Shown one piece after another: positions 39,804 to 49,637 of a stretch of DNA of 64,000 bases (position 1 is its first letter; every line of letters starts with the position of its first letter). Source of the DNA: Roseimaritima sediminicola (lineage in GTDB: Bacteria > Planctomycetota > Planctomycetia > Pirellulales > Pirellulaceae); the NCBI RefSeq assembly GCF_009618275.1, contig NZ_WIAD01000023.1, positions 24,647 to 88,646 on the forward strand. The letters run 5' to 3'. Under the pieces are notes generated by a model that ran no database searches, was not told the origin of the DNA, and saw only the letters and a program-made list of their open reading frames with translations. A program made the position numbers and the translations under genes.

Positions 39804-41231
39804 CTACAGGATGGCGCCCGGGCGGTAGCCGGCCGCTTCGCTGTAGCGTTTTGTTACGCCCTCGATCTTTTGGACAACCGCTTGCACCTGCCCGGCCGCG
39901 TTGCCGATGAACTGCAGCGGCGCACCGATGGCCGCTTCCAGGCGTTCCCGGTCCATCGGCAGCCGCGGATCGCCGGCCAGCCGCTCGAGCAGGTCGTTGT
40001 CGTCGCGACCGCTCTCGCGCATCGCCAGGGCCGCCGCCACCGCATGCTCTTTGATGACTTCATGCGCCGTTTCACGCCCCACACCGTCCTTGACGGCGGC
40101 GACCAGAATCTTGGTTGTCGCCAGAAACGGCAGATACCGTCGCAGCTCGCGGTCGATCACCGCCGGATAGGCGCCGAAGTCCATCAGGACCGTGAGAAAG
40201 GTTTCCAATTGACCGTCCATCGCCAAGAAGGCGTCGGGCAGGGCCACGCGGCGGACCACACTGCAGCTGACGTCGCCCTCGTTCCACTGATCGCCCAACA
40301 ATCCGCCGACCATCGTTAGATACCCCCGCAGGATGACGTTGAACCCATCGATCCGTTCGGCCGAGCGGGCATTCATCTTGTGGGGCATCGCCGAAGAACC
40401 GACCTGCCCGGGTTTGAAGCCTTCGGTAGCCAGTTCCGCGCCGGCCATCAGCCGCAAGGTGCGAGCGAAATTGGCCGGCGCCGAGGACAGCTGGGTCAGG
40501 GCCGAAACCACATCGAAATCCAGCGACCGCGGATAGACCTGGCCCACGGCATCGAGGCAGCTCGGAAAGCCCAACCCTTCAGCGATGCGGCGATCCAGTT
40601 CGGCCAGCTTGTCCGTTTCGCCTTGGAACAGATCCAGCATGTCCTGCTGCGTGCCCACCGGCCCCTTGATGCCTCGCAGCGGGTACTTGTCCAGCAGGGT
40701 TTCCACGCGGTCGAATGCGCCCAACAGCTCTTCACCGACATTGGCAAACCGCTTGCCGACCGTGGTGATCTGCGCCGGCACGTTGTGGCTGCGGCCGGCG
40801 ATGGCCAGTTCGGCGTACTCGGCCGCTCGATCGGCAATCCAGCGCAGCGCGGCGACCGTGTGATCGCGAACCAAGACGAGTGCGGAGCGGATCTGCAGTT
40901 GCTCGACGTTCTCGGTCAGGTCGCGCGAGGTCATGCCTTTGTGCACGTGTTCGTGACCGGCCAACGCGTTGAACTCCTCGATCCGAGCCTTGACGTCGTG
41001 CCGGGTAACCCGTTCGCGGGCGTCGATCGACGCTAGGTCGACCTGCGAGACCACGCCGCGATAGGCCTCGATGACGCCCTCGGGCACGTCGACACCCAGG
41101 TCGCGCTGGGCCTCGATCACGGCCAGCCAGAACTTGCGTTCCAACACCACCTTGTTCGCCGGCGACCAAATGTTCACCATAGCTTCACTGGCATACCGCG
41201 ATGCCAATACGTTGGGAAGATCGACCGACAC
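39804..41231 (-). CDS. purB: Adenylosuccinate lyase
   Basis: A 475-residue fumarase/aspartase-superfamily enzyme acting twice in purine synthesis: SAICAR to AICAR, and adenylosuccinate to AMP. Motifs are RYASEAMVNIWSP, TRHDVKARIEEF, HKGMTSRDLTEN, GRSHNVPAQITT and the signature region GSSAMPHKMNARSAERIDG. The GTG at 41231 is chosen because it gives SVDLPNVLASRYASEAM, which matches the family N-terminus; starting at the ATG (41180) would remove it. It is divergent from the DMT transporter gene. Confidence 0.95.
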   Translation of the reverse strand: MSVDLPNVLASRYASEAMVNIWSPANKVVLERKFWLAVIEAQRDLGVDVPEGVIEAYRGVVSQVDLASIDARERVTRHDVKARIEEFNALAGHEHVHKGMTSRDLTENVEQLQIRSALVLVRDHTVAALRWIADRAAEYAELAIAGRSHNVPAQITTVGKRFANVGEELLGAFDRVETLLDKYPLRGIKGPVGTQQDMLDLFQGETDKLAELDRRIAEGLGFPSCLDAVGQVYPRSLDFDVVSALTQLSSAPANFARTLRLMAGAELATEGFKPGQVGSSAMPHKMNARSAERIDGFNVILRGYLTMVGGLLGDQWNEGDVSCSVVRRVALPDAFLAMDGQLETFLTVLMDFGAYPAVIDRELRRYLPFLATTKILVAAVKDGVGRETAHEVIKEHAVAAALAMRESGRDDNDLLERLAGDPRLPMDRERLEAAIGAPLQFIGNAAGQVQAVVQKIEGVTKRYSEAAGYRPGAIL

Positions 41232-41412
41232 GAAACACACTCCGCAAATCACAGGGCAACCGTGGACCTTCAAGCCGGCCGGCGCGGCTGGCTCGAAACA
41301 ATAGCGGCAATATATCGGCTAGGGCACATCGCGTAACCAGTGCCCGCTCCTCGCTCCACAAACTGCAAAACTGCAAAACTTTAAAACTCCACGAACTGCA
41401 CAACCATCCTTC

Positions 41413-42474
41413 ATGAACGCTTCCGGTTCCCAGCCCAGTCGTCGCCGCGCGATCATCGCGCTGGTGCTGGTCAACGCGATGTGGGGGTCATCTTTCCCCC
41501 TTGTCAAATCTTTGAACCTGCAGATCGACCAGGCGTTCGACGTGGCAGCCGTCGACGCATCGAGCTGGTTGCGCAGCGCCGCGGCAGCCTGGTTGATCGG
41601 AATCCGCTTCGCCGCCGCACTGTTGCTGTTCGCGTTTCTCTTCGGTCGAACGCTGCGGCAGGTGCGTTGGCCGCATGTGGTGGCCGGAGCTACCATTGGC
41701 GCCCTGTTCTTCCTGGGATTGTTGCTGCAGGTGATGGGTCTGGGGACGATTCCCGCCTCGCGCAGCGGTTTCTTGACCAGCCTGGCCGTCGTCTTCACAC
41801 CGCTGCTCGGCACGCTGGTCAAGCGGCGTCTGCCCGCTCGCGAAGTGGTCGCTGCGGCGGTGATCGCTCTTGCCGGCGTCAGCGTCTTGACCGGACTGGT
41901 GACCTGGGAGGATGGCAGCCTGGGCATTGCCAGCGACGCTTTGCAGCGTTGGACCACCGGTGACACGCTGACCACCGTTGCGGCCCTGTTCTTCAGCGCT
42001 CAGATCCTGGTGCTCGATCAAGCCGGCAAGCGGCACGAATCGTTAGCCTTCACCCCGGTCATGTTTGCCACCACCGTCATCCTCGCCGCGTTGGCCTTCG
42101 GCGTGCTGCAGAGCCGAATCCCCGAGGCCGCTGCGACCCCCTGGCGCGACGTACTGGGTCAGCCGTCGTTCTACGTGCTGATGGGTCTGTTAATCGTCTT
42201 CCCGTCGCTGTTGGCCTTTGTCTGGATGAACCGCTACCAACCCCGTTTGTCAGCCGGCGAGGCGGCCGTGGTCTATACGATGGAACCGCTGTTCGCGTTT
42301 TCCTGGGCGTTGTTCCTGCCGTACTGGTTGAGTGCTTGGACGAGCGTCGCGTACGGCAACGAACAATTCAATTGGCCGTTGGTCTTGGGCGGTGTGTTGG
42401 TCTTATTGGCGAACGTCCTAGCCCTGTGGGAACCGTCCGAACCCCAGCCGGCCGACGAACCGCAACCCACTTAA
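41413..42474 (+). CDS. EamA-family (DMT) membrane transporter
   Basis: A 353-residue inner-membrane protein with about ten hydrophobic segments and two EamA repeats. It starts near ALVLVNAMWGSSFPLVKSLN and continues FFLGLLLQVMGLGTIPASRSGFLTSL. The second repeat includes AGEAAVVYTMEPLFAFSWALF. It is probably a drug/metabolite exporter; the substrate is unknown. The loop between the first two segments is longer than usual. It converges on the DUF1571 gene across a repeat and a terminator. Confidence 0.85.
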   Translation: MNASGSQPSRRRAIIALVLVNAMWGSSFPLVKSLNLQIDQAFDVAAVDASSWLRSAAAAWLIGIRFAAALLLFAFLFGRTLRQVRWPHVVAGATIGALFFLGLLLQVMGLGTIPASRSGFLTSLAVVFTPLLGTLVKRRLPAREVVAAAVIALAGVSVLTGLVTWEDGSLGIASDALQRWTTGDTLTTVAALFFSAQILVLDQAGKRHESLAFTPVMFATTVILAALAFGVLQSRIPEAAATPWRDVLGQPSFYVLMGLLIVFPSLLAFVWMNRYQPRLSAGEAAVVYTMEPLFAFSWALFLPYWLSAWTSVAYGNEQFNWPLVLGGVLVLLANVLALWEPSEPQPADEPQPT

Positions 42475-42481
42475 AAGCGTC

Positions 42482-42628
42482 CCGCCAGCCGACGGCGCGA
42501 GCCGCTGGTTTCCCAGCCACGACGGTTTTCGCCGCCGCCTTTGTGCGCAAGCCCCAACGCTGCGGAAACACAAATCGCCGCCGCACGCGTCTCCCGGCGC
42601 GAGCGCCCGACGCTGTCCGCGTTCGGCT
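42482..42628. repeat. Uninterrupted copy of the repeat family that is split at 24784-25099
   Basis: It carries CCGCCAGCCGACGGCG, CAGCCACGACGGTTTTCGCC and GACGCTGTCCGCGTTCGGCT in one piece. The junction 42514/42515 corresponds to the insertion point of the 170-bp element at the other site. Confidence 0.85.
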
Positions 42629-42665
42629 CGGGCAACCTGCGGCGCTGCAACGCCGCGCACTCTAC

Positions 42666-42702
42666 GAAAAAACGCAGCGAAACCTTTTCGGTTTCGCTGC
42701 GT
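42666..42702 (-). terminator. Intrinsic terminator of the DUF1571 gene
   Basis: A 13-bp stem (ACGCAGCGAAACC / GGTTTCGCTGCGT) with a 5-nt loop. On the minus strand it is followed by a run of six T residues. Confidence 0.9.
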
Positions 42703-42734
42703 CGAGCGTATCTCACAACCGACCGAGTGGCCGC

Positions 42735-43595
42735 CTAGAAATTGTATGCGGAGTTGTTGTGGTCGAAATCGCTGTCGGACAGACCGATGTTCAGCTTCAC
42801 ATCCAGATAGTTGTACTCTTCGATCACCCCGGGCCGGGCACCGGGTTGTTTCGGCCAGTCGTAGGCGACGTAGCGGATCGGAATGTTCAACTCATCATCG
42901 ATGAAGATTTGAGCCTGATTGAATTCCAATTCCGAAACCGGTTCGGGCTGCGTCAACTGGATCACCGTGCAGGCGCGATCCTTCAGCTTGGCATTCTTGC
43001 GAAACTCGCAGGTGATCTGCGGATACTGACGCGCCGTTTCGCCGCGTTCGATCAGTTTGACGATCAAGTTCTCAACACCGATTTCGGTCACCGGGTAGCG
43101 TTGTCCCCGCATGGCCAGCGCTCCGGTGGGCGACAGCGAGACGGTGGGCAGGAACCGCCCCTTCATCCCGCCTTCGTGAGCGATCAGCTTGCCTTCGTTC
43201 TTGCCTTCCACATACACCACCTCGCGTCCCTTGACCGAGCTGGGTTTCAGGTACATCAGATAGACGCCGAAGGGAGTCCGCAACCGTCCGTCGACAACCT
43301 TGCGGTTGCGGATCTTGACGAACATGAACTCCGGCTCGGTCAACGTCCCATTGATGGTTTCGCGTTTGACCACCACGGCCGAATAGTCGCGGACGTTGCT
43401 GCGGATATTGTTCAATCCGTCCCGCGCGATCTGCAGGGCGCGATCCAGCGGATGCACGCGGTCCTGCGGGATGCTGTTCGCGCGAGAGACGCGAAACACC
43501 GGCTCGCGGGAAGCCGGCTGCTGAGCCGAAGCGGTGGCCGCACCGGCTGCGGCCGCCCCCAAAGTCATAACAAAACTGCGTCGTTTCATGTCCAT
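42735..43595 (-). CDS. DUF1571 family protein with Tat-like signal peptide
   Basis: A 286-residue protein and paralogue of the 4438-5388 product. The N-terminus MDMKRRSFVMTLGAAAAGAA has a twin-arginine motif (RRSFVM) and hydrophobic core, so export by the Tat system is likely, unlike its paralogue with an ordinary anchor. The domain spans about 55-286, sharing VKGREVVYVE, KLIAHEGGMKG, ALAMRGQRYPVTEIGVENL and KLIERGE. An AGGAGG lies eight bases before the ATG at 43595. The function is unknown. No kinase is adjacent here. Confidence 0.85.
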   Translation of the reverse strand: MDMKRRSFVMTLGAAAAGAATASAQQPASREPVFRVSRANSIPQDRVHPLDRALQIARDGLNNIRSNVRDYSAVVVKRETINGTLTEPEFMFVKIRNRKVVDGRLRTPFGVYLMYLKPSSVKGREVVYVEGKNEGKLIAHEGGMKGRFLPTVSLSPTGALAMRGQRYPVTEIGVENLIVKLIERGETARQYPQITCEFRKNAKLKDRACTVIQLTQPEPVSELEFNQAQIFIDDELNIPIRYVAYDWPKQPGARPGVIEEYNYLDVKLNIGLSDSDFDHNNSAYNF

Positions 43596-44163
43596 TGCCC
43601 GTCCCTCCTTGGTCGATGCAAAATCGATTCGGGATTTACGTTCCTGACGCGTCCGAATCGCATAGATGAGCTGCTTGGTACTGCTATCGCCTCTGCCCCA
43701 AGCTTCGATGGAACGTTTGACAGGTATCGCCGTCAGTTTGCCGGAGCCGCCGCCGCAAGGCCGGTACATTCCATCCCGCCCCTACAGAAAGCACTGCTGG
43801 ACTTGGACGGAGTAACCGGCCCAGCGGGAACCTACCAAAACCCGCTCCGGCCAGTCCAGCTCAATCCACGGCGTCGAACTTCGCCGCGGCCGCAAGCAAA
43901 CACTAAGCACGTCGCAACATTTAATTCGGCTTTACTCTCCCTCTGGGAGAGTCGGGCTCTTAGGCCCGGAGAGGGTTTCCGTAAGGCCCTCCCCGGGCCT
44001 GGGAGCCCGACCCTCCCGCTGCGCGGGAGGGTGTTGTCGCGGGGTTTCACCGAAAGATTTATGCCGACGTGCTTAGAGCAATCGTTTTCACTGGACCAAC
44101 CGTCAAACTCTGCCGATGTTACCCAGTACTCCCCCGTCCGAACCGTCCCTCTAGGAATGCACC
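43596..44163. other. Intergenic region, 568 bp, containing MITE-like copy B
   Basis: This lies between divergent genes. Apart from the 170-bp element at 43905-44074, no RNA gene or clear promoter is visible. Confidence 0.6.
43905..44074. mobile_element. MITE-like 170-bp palindromic element, copy B
   Basis: Same length, ends (AAGCACGTCG / CGACGTGCTT) and internal hairpins as copy A at 24817-24986, and in the same orientation. The two differ at roughly a dozen positions, some compensatory or in loops. The flanks (ACACT left, AGAGC right) show no direct duplication beyond a T/A pair. Confidence 0.8.
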
Positions 44164-44670
44164 ATGGGCGCATGCTTCTCACGGCTCAGCCTGGCGATCG
44201 CTGGAATCCTGGTGGTTGCGACTTGCCACCTCCAAGACTGCCACGCCCAACAGGCGTGGCCGCAACCGGCCCTGCCGCAGCCGATCGTCATCGACGACGC
44301 TCCACCGTCGTTGGTGAGAATGGTGCAAGATCCGCTCGCCCATTCCGGATACGCGAATTCCGCGCCCCAGCCGCCGCACCTGGTGCTGCGAGAGCACGCT
44401 CCGCCGCGGCCACCGGTGCCTTCCACCGCCCCGCATCATCGGCACCGCGGCTCCCCACAAACCGCTCATCACTGGCACGAGAAACTGTCGCATGCGTTCG
44501 ACAAAGACCGCGCCCATGTGACCGGCCCCCGAGCGTCGGTGCCGCAAGCGACCACCCAGCTGCGTCAGAAAACACCGTATTCCTACGGCTACTTCGGAGC
44601 CCGCAACCAACGACATTGGTCGCTGCACTACGGCTCGCGACAGCACGCGACCCGCTGGACCAAACACTGA
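44164..44670 (+). CDS. Small secreted basic protein, His/Pro-rich
   Basis: A 168-residue hypothetical protein. The signal peptide (RLSLAIAGILVVATCHLQD, cleavage near residue 28) is followed by a Pro- and His-rich middle (for example RPPVPSTAPHHRHRG). The C-terminus YGYFGARNQRHWSLHYGSRQ recalls small exported planctomycete proteins. The function is unknown; export and metal or polyanion binding are plausible from composition. It is upstream of, and co-directional with, the BatA-like pair, 182 bp away. Confidence 0.6.
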   Translation: MGACFSRLSLAIAGILVVATCHLQDCHAQQAWPQPALPQPIVIDDAPPSLVRMVQDPLAHSGYANSAPQPPHLVLREHAPPRPPVPSTAPHHRHRGSPQTAHHWHEKLSHAFDKDRAHVTGPRASVPQATTQLRQKTPYSYGYFGARNQRHWSLHYGSRQHATRWTKH

Positions 44671-44852
44671 TCGCTCGGACCTTTCCCCCACGCAGGTCAC
44701 TTCCGCCGCACCAAGGCCCGCCGCGTCAAGATTTCTGGCCCTGCCCATCGTGGCGACCGACGGGATTTTGGTAGGCTTACACGTGGTGCCATTACTTACT
44801 AGCAAGGTTCGCGTCATCAACCGTCGATGACGCGTGGGGAACCCGCGACACG

Positions 44853-47294
44853 ATGTCCTTTCTGAATGCGTCTTTGATCATCGGTTTGTTGGCTGCCGCA
44901 ATCCCGGTGGTCCTGCACCTGATCTCGCGTCGCGAACCGGAACGGCGAGTGTTTCCGGCGGTGCGGTTTTTAACGCAGCGGATCGAGGCGAATCGCAGTC
45001 GCTTGAAGGTTCGCCGCTGGTTGCTGCTGGCGCTGCGAGCCGGTTTGTTGGCGCTGTTGGCGATTGCGCTTGCGCAGCCGCAAATGCACCACGCGGCATC
45101 GGCAACGTGGCTGACCATCGGGCTGTTGATCATGATCGGCGTGGCCTTGTTGTTGCTCGGAGCCTGGGCGTTGGTGCGCGGCGTTGCCCCGCCGATCCGC
45201 TGGGGACTGTTGGCCGCGGGCGTTGCGATGTTGCTCGGCGCGCTAACGTGGGGCGGAGCCGTTTGGGCCGGCAGCGAAAGGTTGAATGTTTCGGATACGG
45301 CCCCGGCGGCGATCGCGATCGTGATCGACAACTCTCCTCGTACCGGCTACCAGCACGATCAACAAACGGTTCTTCAGCAGATGCAGGAGACGGCTCGCTG
45401 GCTGGTCTCTCGCTACCCGCGCGACAGCCAGATCGCGATCATCGACCGCTCCGCACGCCCCGCGTCCTATTCGCTCGACAGCGCCGCGGCGGCTCGTGCG
45501 ATCGACCGAATCGAGCCGCGTCAGCTGCTCGACCCCCTGCCCGCGCGGATCGAAGCCGCCGTGCGATTGGTCCGCTCCAGCGACCTGGATCGCCGGGCGG
45601 TGTTTGTTCTGAGCGATGCCAGTCGCCAGAGCTGGATGCCCGAGTCGGCCCCGGATGCGGCTTCGGTCTTGCCACCGTTGTTGGCCGAAGAGCCGCCGGT
45701 GGCGCTGCAGATCGTGGACCTGCACGCCCCACCCGCCGATACAGCAACCGCGCTTGAGAATCGACGCCTGGGTTTGCCCCAATTGGCCGACACCACACCG
45801 GCCCGCGAAGTCCCGGTGCCGCTGAGCATCAAGGTGCATGTCGAACAAACGCAGCCCATACCGGTGCGCGGTGAGTTGCAGTTGTACGAGCAGTCGCAGA
45901 GCCTGCCGGTGGTGCGTGACGGAGCCGTGGTGCTTCCGCCGCTGCGGACCGTGGACCGCACCGCTGGCGAAGCCGCCGCGGGCAGTCCCGCAGAATTGTT
46001 CCTGACCCTGCCGCCCCTGCCGCCGGGAACGCACCATGGACGCGTCCGCTTGTCCGGAACCGATGCCCTACCGGTCGACGATGTGCGCTACCTGAGTGTG
46101 ACCGTACGGCCGCCGGCACGCCTGCTGATTCTGACGCAGGACACTCCGGCCGCCAACCTGCTGGCCCGCGTTTTAAACGCCGAATTCGCTCCCGATGATC
46201 CCCGCGCCGAATTCGCGATCCAGCGGATGTCGCCAGAGCAGTTCAGCGCGGCCGCCCTGGAGAACCTGGATGCCATCGCCTGGCTGGACCCAAACCCACC
46301 GCAACTGTCGACGGCCGCTGGCGAGGCGTTGCTGGAGTGGATCCGCGGCGGGGGCAATCTGTTCATGGCGTTGGGAGCCGCGACGACGGCGGCCGCCGAA
46401 GACGGATCGCCACCAGCGGGCGGCGATTCGCTGCGGCAAACCCTGTTTCCGCTTCGCCGCGTCTGGCGAGTCCCCGAGGGAACCTTTCTGGAACTGACCC
46501 GTCCCTCGCATCCAATCAACCGCGTCTTGTCCGACCTGCCCGGAGGGGTTCCCTGGAATCGATTCCCAATTTATCGGTACTGGCAAGTGGAACCGGTGCC
46601 CAGCGACGCCGTGCTGGCGCGTTTTGCGGGAACGCAGCACGCCGCTCTGGTGGAACGGCCCCTGGACGCGGGACGCGTGGTTTGGATGACGACGCCGATG
46701 GTGCCATCCAGCCAACATGCGATGGCCAGCTGGAATGAGTTGTTTATCGCCGCGGACTATTGGCCCGCCTTTCTATTGACGCGGCAAATTTTCGACTACG
46801 TCGGCAATCGCGACGTGGGCACGTTCAATGTCACAGTGGGCGAGCCGGTGACGGTGCCTCTGTTGGAAGAAAACCGATCGACCGAACGGTTGCAGATGTT
46901 TGCAGCGGAGTCGCCGCCGGTACCGGTGCCGGTAAACGATGGTTTGGCGATGGTGGGCGTGCCCCAGCGTGCCGGCAATTATTGGCTTCGCGGTGTGGAG
47001 CCGGCGATCGGCTTCGCAGTCAATCTGGACGAATCGGTCACGCGGCTGGAGACGATTGCCCCGGCCCTGTTCGATGATCTGCTGGGCGTGGACAATTACG
47101 ACTTGGTAACCGACCGCGCTTCGATCTTGGCTGCCGAAGGCCGGCACAGCGAAGCCCGCCCGCTGTACGCCCAGGCCATGCTGTTGGTCTTGGCGTTGTT
47201 CGTCCTGGAACAGGTGCTGTCCAATCGTTTCTACGGCTCCGCCGGTGGTTCGTTGGGACTGCCATCGCGACGACGCATCGAAGGAATCGGCTGA
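44853..47294 (+). CDS. BatA-type membrane protein with vWA-like domain
   Basis: An 813-residue inner-membrane protein. The N-terminal BatA module (NASLIIGLLAAAIPVVLHLISRREPERR, then LKVRRWLLLALRAGLLALLAIALAQP) is followed by two more membrane segments (about 88-145). A vWA-like domain then starts at AIVIDNSPRTGY. A large extracytoplasmic portion follows, and the last membrane segment lies near the C-terminus (MLLVLALFVLEQVL). The middle (about 425-530) has a glutamine-amidotransferase-like look. The stop overlaps the next start (TGATG), so translation is coupled. Confidence 0.85.
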   Translation: MSFLNASLIIGLLAAAIPVVLHLISRREPERRVFPAVRFLTQRIEANRSRLKVRRWLLLALRAGLLALLAIALAQPQMHHAASATWLTIGLLIMIGVALLLLGAWALVRGVAPPIRWGLLAAGVAMLLGALTWGGAVWAGSERLNVSDTAPAAIAIVIDNSPRTGYQHDQQTVLQQMQETARWLVSRYPRDSQIAIIDRSARPASYSLDSAAAARAIDRIEPRQLLDPLPARIEAAVRLVRSSDLDRRAVFVLSDASRQSWMPESAPDAASVLPPLLAEEPPVALQIVDLHAPPADTATALENRRLGLPQLADTTPAREVPVPLSIKVHVEQTQPIPVRGELQLYEQSQSLPVVRDGAVVLPPLRTVDRTAGEAAAGSPAELFLTLPPLPPGTHHGRVRLSGTDALPVDDVRYLSVTVRPPARLLILTQDTPAANLLARVLNAEFAPDDPRAEFAIQRMSPEQFSAAALENLDAIAWLDPNPPQLSTAAGEALLEWIRGGGNLFMALGAATTAAAEDGSPPAGGDSLRQTLFPLRRVWRVPEGTFLELTRPSHPINRVLSDLPGGVPWNRFPIYRYWQVEPVPSDAVLARFAGTQHAALVERPLDAGRVVWMTTPMVPSSQHAMASWNELFIAADYWPAFLLTRQIFDYVGNRDVGTFNVTVGEPVTVPLLEENRSTERLQMFAAESPPVPVPVNDGLAMVGVPQRAGNYWLRGVEPAIGFAVNLDESVTRLETIAPALFDDLLGVDNYDLVTDRASILAAEGRHSEARPLYAQAMLLVLALFVLEQVLSNRFYGSAGGSLGLPSRRRIEGIG

Positions 47295-49624
47295 TGCAGT
47301 GGTCCTGGGACCCGATTTTTTCTTCACCCTGGGTGGTCGGTCTGTTGGCCGTGATGGTCGTTGCCGTGTTGTGGTTGATCCGTCCGGATCACGCGACGCT
47401 CAGCCCGAGACGGCGACGGGTCTTCGCGATGCTTCGCGCCGCGGCCGCCGTGATCCTGATCGTGGCGATGCTGCGGCCGTCGCTGGTCCGCACCGACGAC
47501 CAACCCGCGGCGGCGACGTTGACCGTATTGCTGGACGGTTCGCGGAGCATGACCTTGCCGGCCGGCGACGGACGCGGCCGCTGGACGGTTCAACAAAACA
47601 TCTGGCAACAATTGGCTCCGGCCCTGGCCGAACAGGACCGTTCACTGGACGTTCAGATCCTGGCCTATGACCAAACAGCCCGGACGATGCGTATGGACGC
47701 GGTTGACGCTTGGCTGGCGGCGGAACCGGAGGGACCTGAAACCGATATCGCCGGCGCCCTGCGAACCGCGCTGTCGCGTGCCGGCGGTCGGCCCCTGGCC
47801 GGCGTCGTGCTGGCCGGCGACGGCACTCAAACGGCCAAGACCCAAGGCGCTGGCGCCCAGCAGGTGGCCCGCACTTTGGCCGCTCTGGAGGTGCCCCTGT
47901 GGTCCCTGCCGATCGGTCCCCGCGGCGGCGACGATTCGCAGCGAGATGTCGAGATCGATGGCGTACCAGATCACTTTCTGGTGTTCAGTGGCAACACGTT
48001 CTCGCTGTCGGCAACCGTCCGGACGCGCAGTCTGGTCGGCGCCGAGATCCCGGTGCGAATCAATTTGGTCCCGCAGCCGCAAGCCGATTCCACGGCTTCG
48101 CCCACGCCTGAGCCGCCGTCCGAGGCCCAGGAAGTCGCCGTTCGGTCGGTCGTTCCCCGCAATCAGAGCGATAGTCAAAAAGTCGATTTCTCGCTGACCG
48201 CACCGCCGCCCGGCCGGTATCGTCTGGAAGTTGTGGCCGACGAACAGAATGGCGAAGCCTTGACGATCAATAATCGCCAGGTTGCCTTCCTGGACGTTCG
48301 TGAAGGTGGCGGCCGCATCCTGTACCTGGAAGGCGAACCACGCGAGGAACAGCTGCGGCTGCGGCTGGCACTGCGGCGGTTCCCCGACTTGGAATTGGTG
48401 TACCGCTGGATTCGCCGCGACACGCGGTCACGGTGGCCCATCGATCTGGGCAACGCCCTGGACGCTGGTCGTTTTGACATCTATATCCTGGGCGACCTGC
48501 ACGCAAGCGCCCTCGGCGACGAACAACTGGAGCAATTGAAGCAACGCGTCGCCGATGGCGCCGGGTTGCTGATGCTGGGCGGATTGAACACGTACGACGT
48601 GGGCGGATACGCGGGCACCCCGCTGGCCGACATCCTGCCCATCACCATGGACGCCTCGCTGGCCCAGGCCGCCGGCTCCGATGCCGCCTCGGGCGGCCCG
48701 ATGCCCGGTCAACTCTCCGGGCCGCTGGCGCTGCGAGTCGCCCGAGATCACCCGATCGTACGTCTGGACGCAAGCGCCGATCCGCAGGCGGTCTTCGATC
48801 GCCTGCCGCCCCTGACCGGCGCCAATCGGTTCTCACAGGTGCGCGCGATTCCCGGCGTTCAGGTGTTGCTGGAAAGCGAAGCGGAGGACCCGCTGTTGGT
48901 GATCGGCGACTACGGCAGCGGTCGCGTGGCGACCTTCGCCGGTGACAGCACCTGGCAGTGGTGGCGGCAAGGCGATAGCGCACTGCACCGCCGGTTCTGG
49001 CGTCAGATCATGCTGTGGTTGCTGTCCCGCGATGATTTGTCCGACGATGCGATCACGGTCGAACTGGATGGGCGGCGATTTGCCAGCGACGAAACCCCGT
49101 CCTTCCGCGTGCAAGCGCGAAGCAGCGAAGCCGGGACGCGGTCGATCGAGCTGGCCGCCGAAGTCATTGCCGCCGATGGTACGCGGACGCCGCTGCCGCT
49201 CAGCCCGCGGCCCAGCGAAGACGCGACCCTCGTCCGGGGCGGGACCCTGCCGCCCCTGCCGCCGGGCCTGTACCACTTGCGTGGAATGCAGCAAAGCACC
49301 GGCGAAGCCGCGACGCTGAAACCCGACGAAGTGGCCTTTCAGATCCTGCAAAGCGATCGCGAACTGTTGCGTCCGATGGCCGATCCGGCTTTTCTGGAGC
49401 AGCTCTCCGCACTGACCAGCGAAGCCGGCGGACGCACCTTCGCCCCCGACCAGGTCGACCAACTGCTCGACGCGATCCGGCAGTCCCGCCTGGCCGCGGT
49501 GTCACCGGTCAGCGAAAAGTTCCGCCTGGGCGATGACCCGTACAGCGGCTGGGTGCTGTTCCTTGTGTTCACCGCCTTGTTGGTCACCGAATGGGCCCTG
49601 CGAAAACGCTGGGGCCTGGCGTAG
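47294..49624 (+). CDS. vWA / amidotransferase-like membrane protein
   Basis: A 776-residue partner of the preceding gene. Two N-terminal membrane segments (about 12-30 and 47-64) are followed by a vWA-like domain with DGSRSMTLP (a D-x-S-x-S metal motif), cohesin-like or Ig-like stretches, and a GATase1-like region (GAGLLMLGGLNTYDVGGYAG). A C-terminal membrane segment (WVLFLVFTALLVTEWAL) ends the protein. In planctomycetes this pair usually travels with MoxR and DUF58 genes. Here the DUF58 gene is 13 kb away. The role is probably envelope-complex assembly, by inference. Confidence 0.85.
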   Translation: MQWSWDPIFSSPWVVGLLAVMVVAVLWLIRPDHATLSPRRRRVFAMLRAAAAVILIVAMLRPSLVRTDDQPAAATLTVLLDGSRSMTLPAGDGRGRWTVQQNIWQQLAPALAEQDRSLDVQILAYDQTARTMRMDAVDAWLAAEPEGPETDIAGALRTALSRAGGRPLAGVVLAGDGTQTAKTQGAGAQQVARTLAALEVPLWSLPIGPRGGDDSQRDVEIDGVPDHFLVFSGNTFSLSATVRTRSLVGAEIPVRINLVPQPQADSTASPTPEPPSEAQEVAVRSVVPRNQSDSQKVDFSLTAPPPGRYRLEVVADEQNGEALTINNRQVAFLDVREGGGRILYLEGEPREEQLRLRLALRRFPDLELVYRWIRRDTRSRWPIDLGNALDAGRFDIYILGDLHASALGDEQLEQLKQRVADGAGLLMLGGLNTYDVGGYAGTPLADILPITMDASLAQAAGSDAASGGPMPGQLSGPLALRVARDHPIVRLDASADPQAVFDRLPPLTGANRFSQVRAIPGVQVLLESEAEDPLLVIGDYGSGRVATFAGDSTWQWWRQGDSALHRRFWRQIMLWLLSRDDLSDDAITVELDGRRFASDETPSFRVQARSSEAGTRSIELAAEVIAADGTRTPLPLSPRPSEDATLVRGGTLPPLPPGLYHLRGMQQSTGEAATLKPDEVAFQILQSDRELLRPMADPAFLEQLSALTSEAGGRTFAPDQVDQLLDAIRQSRLAAVSPVSEKFRLGDDPYSGWVLFLVFTALLVTEWALRKRWGLA

Positions 49625-49637
49625 GGGCCAGTGGCCA

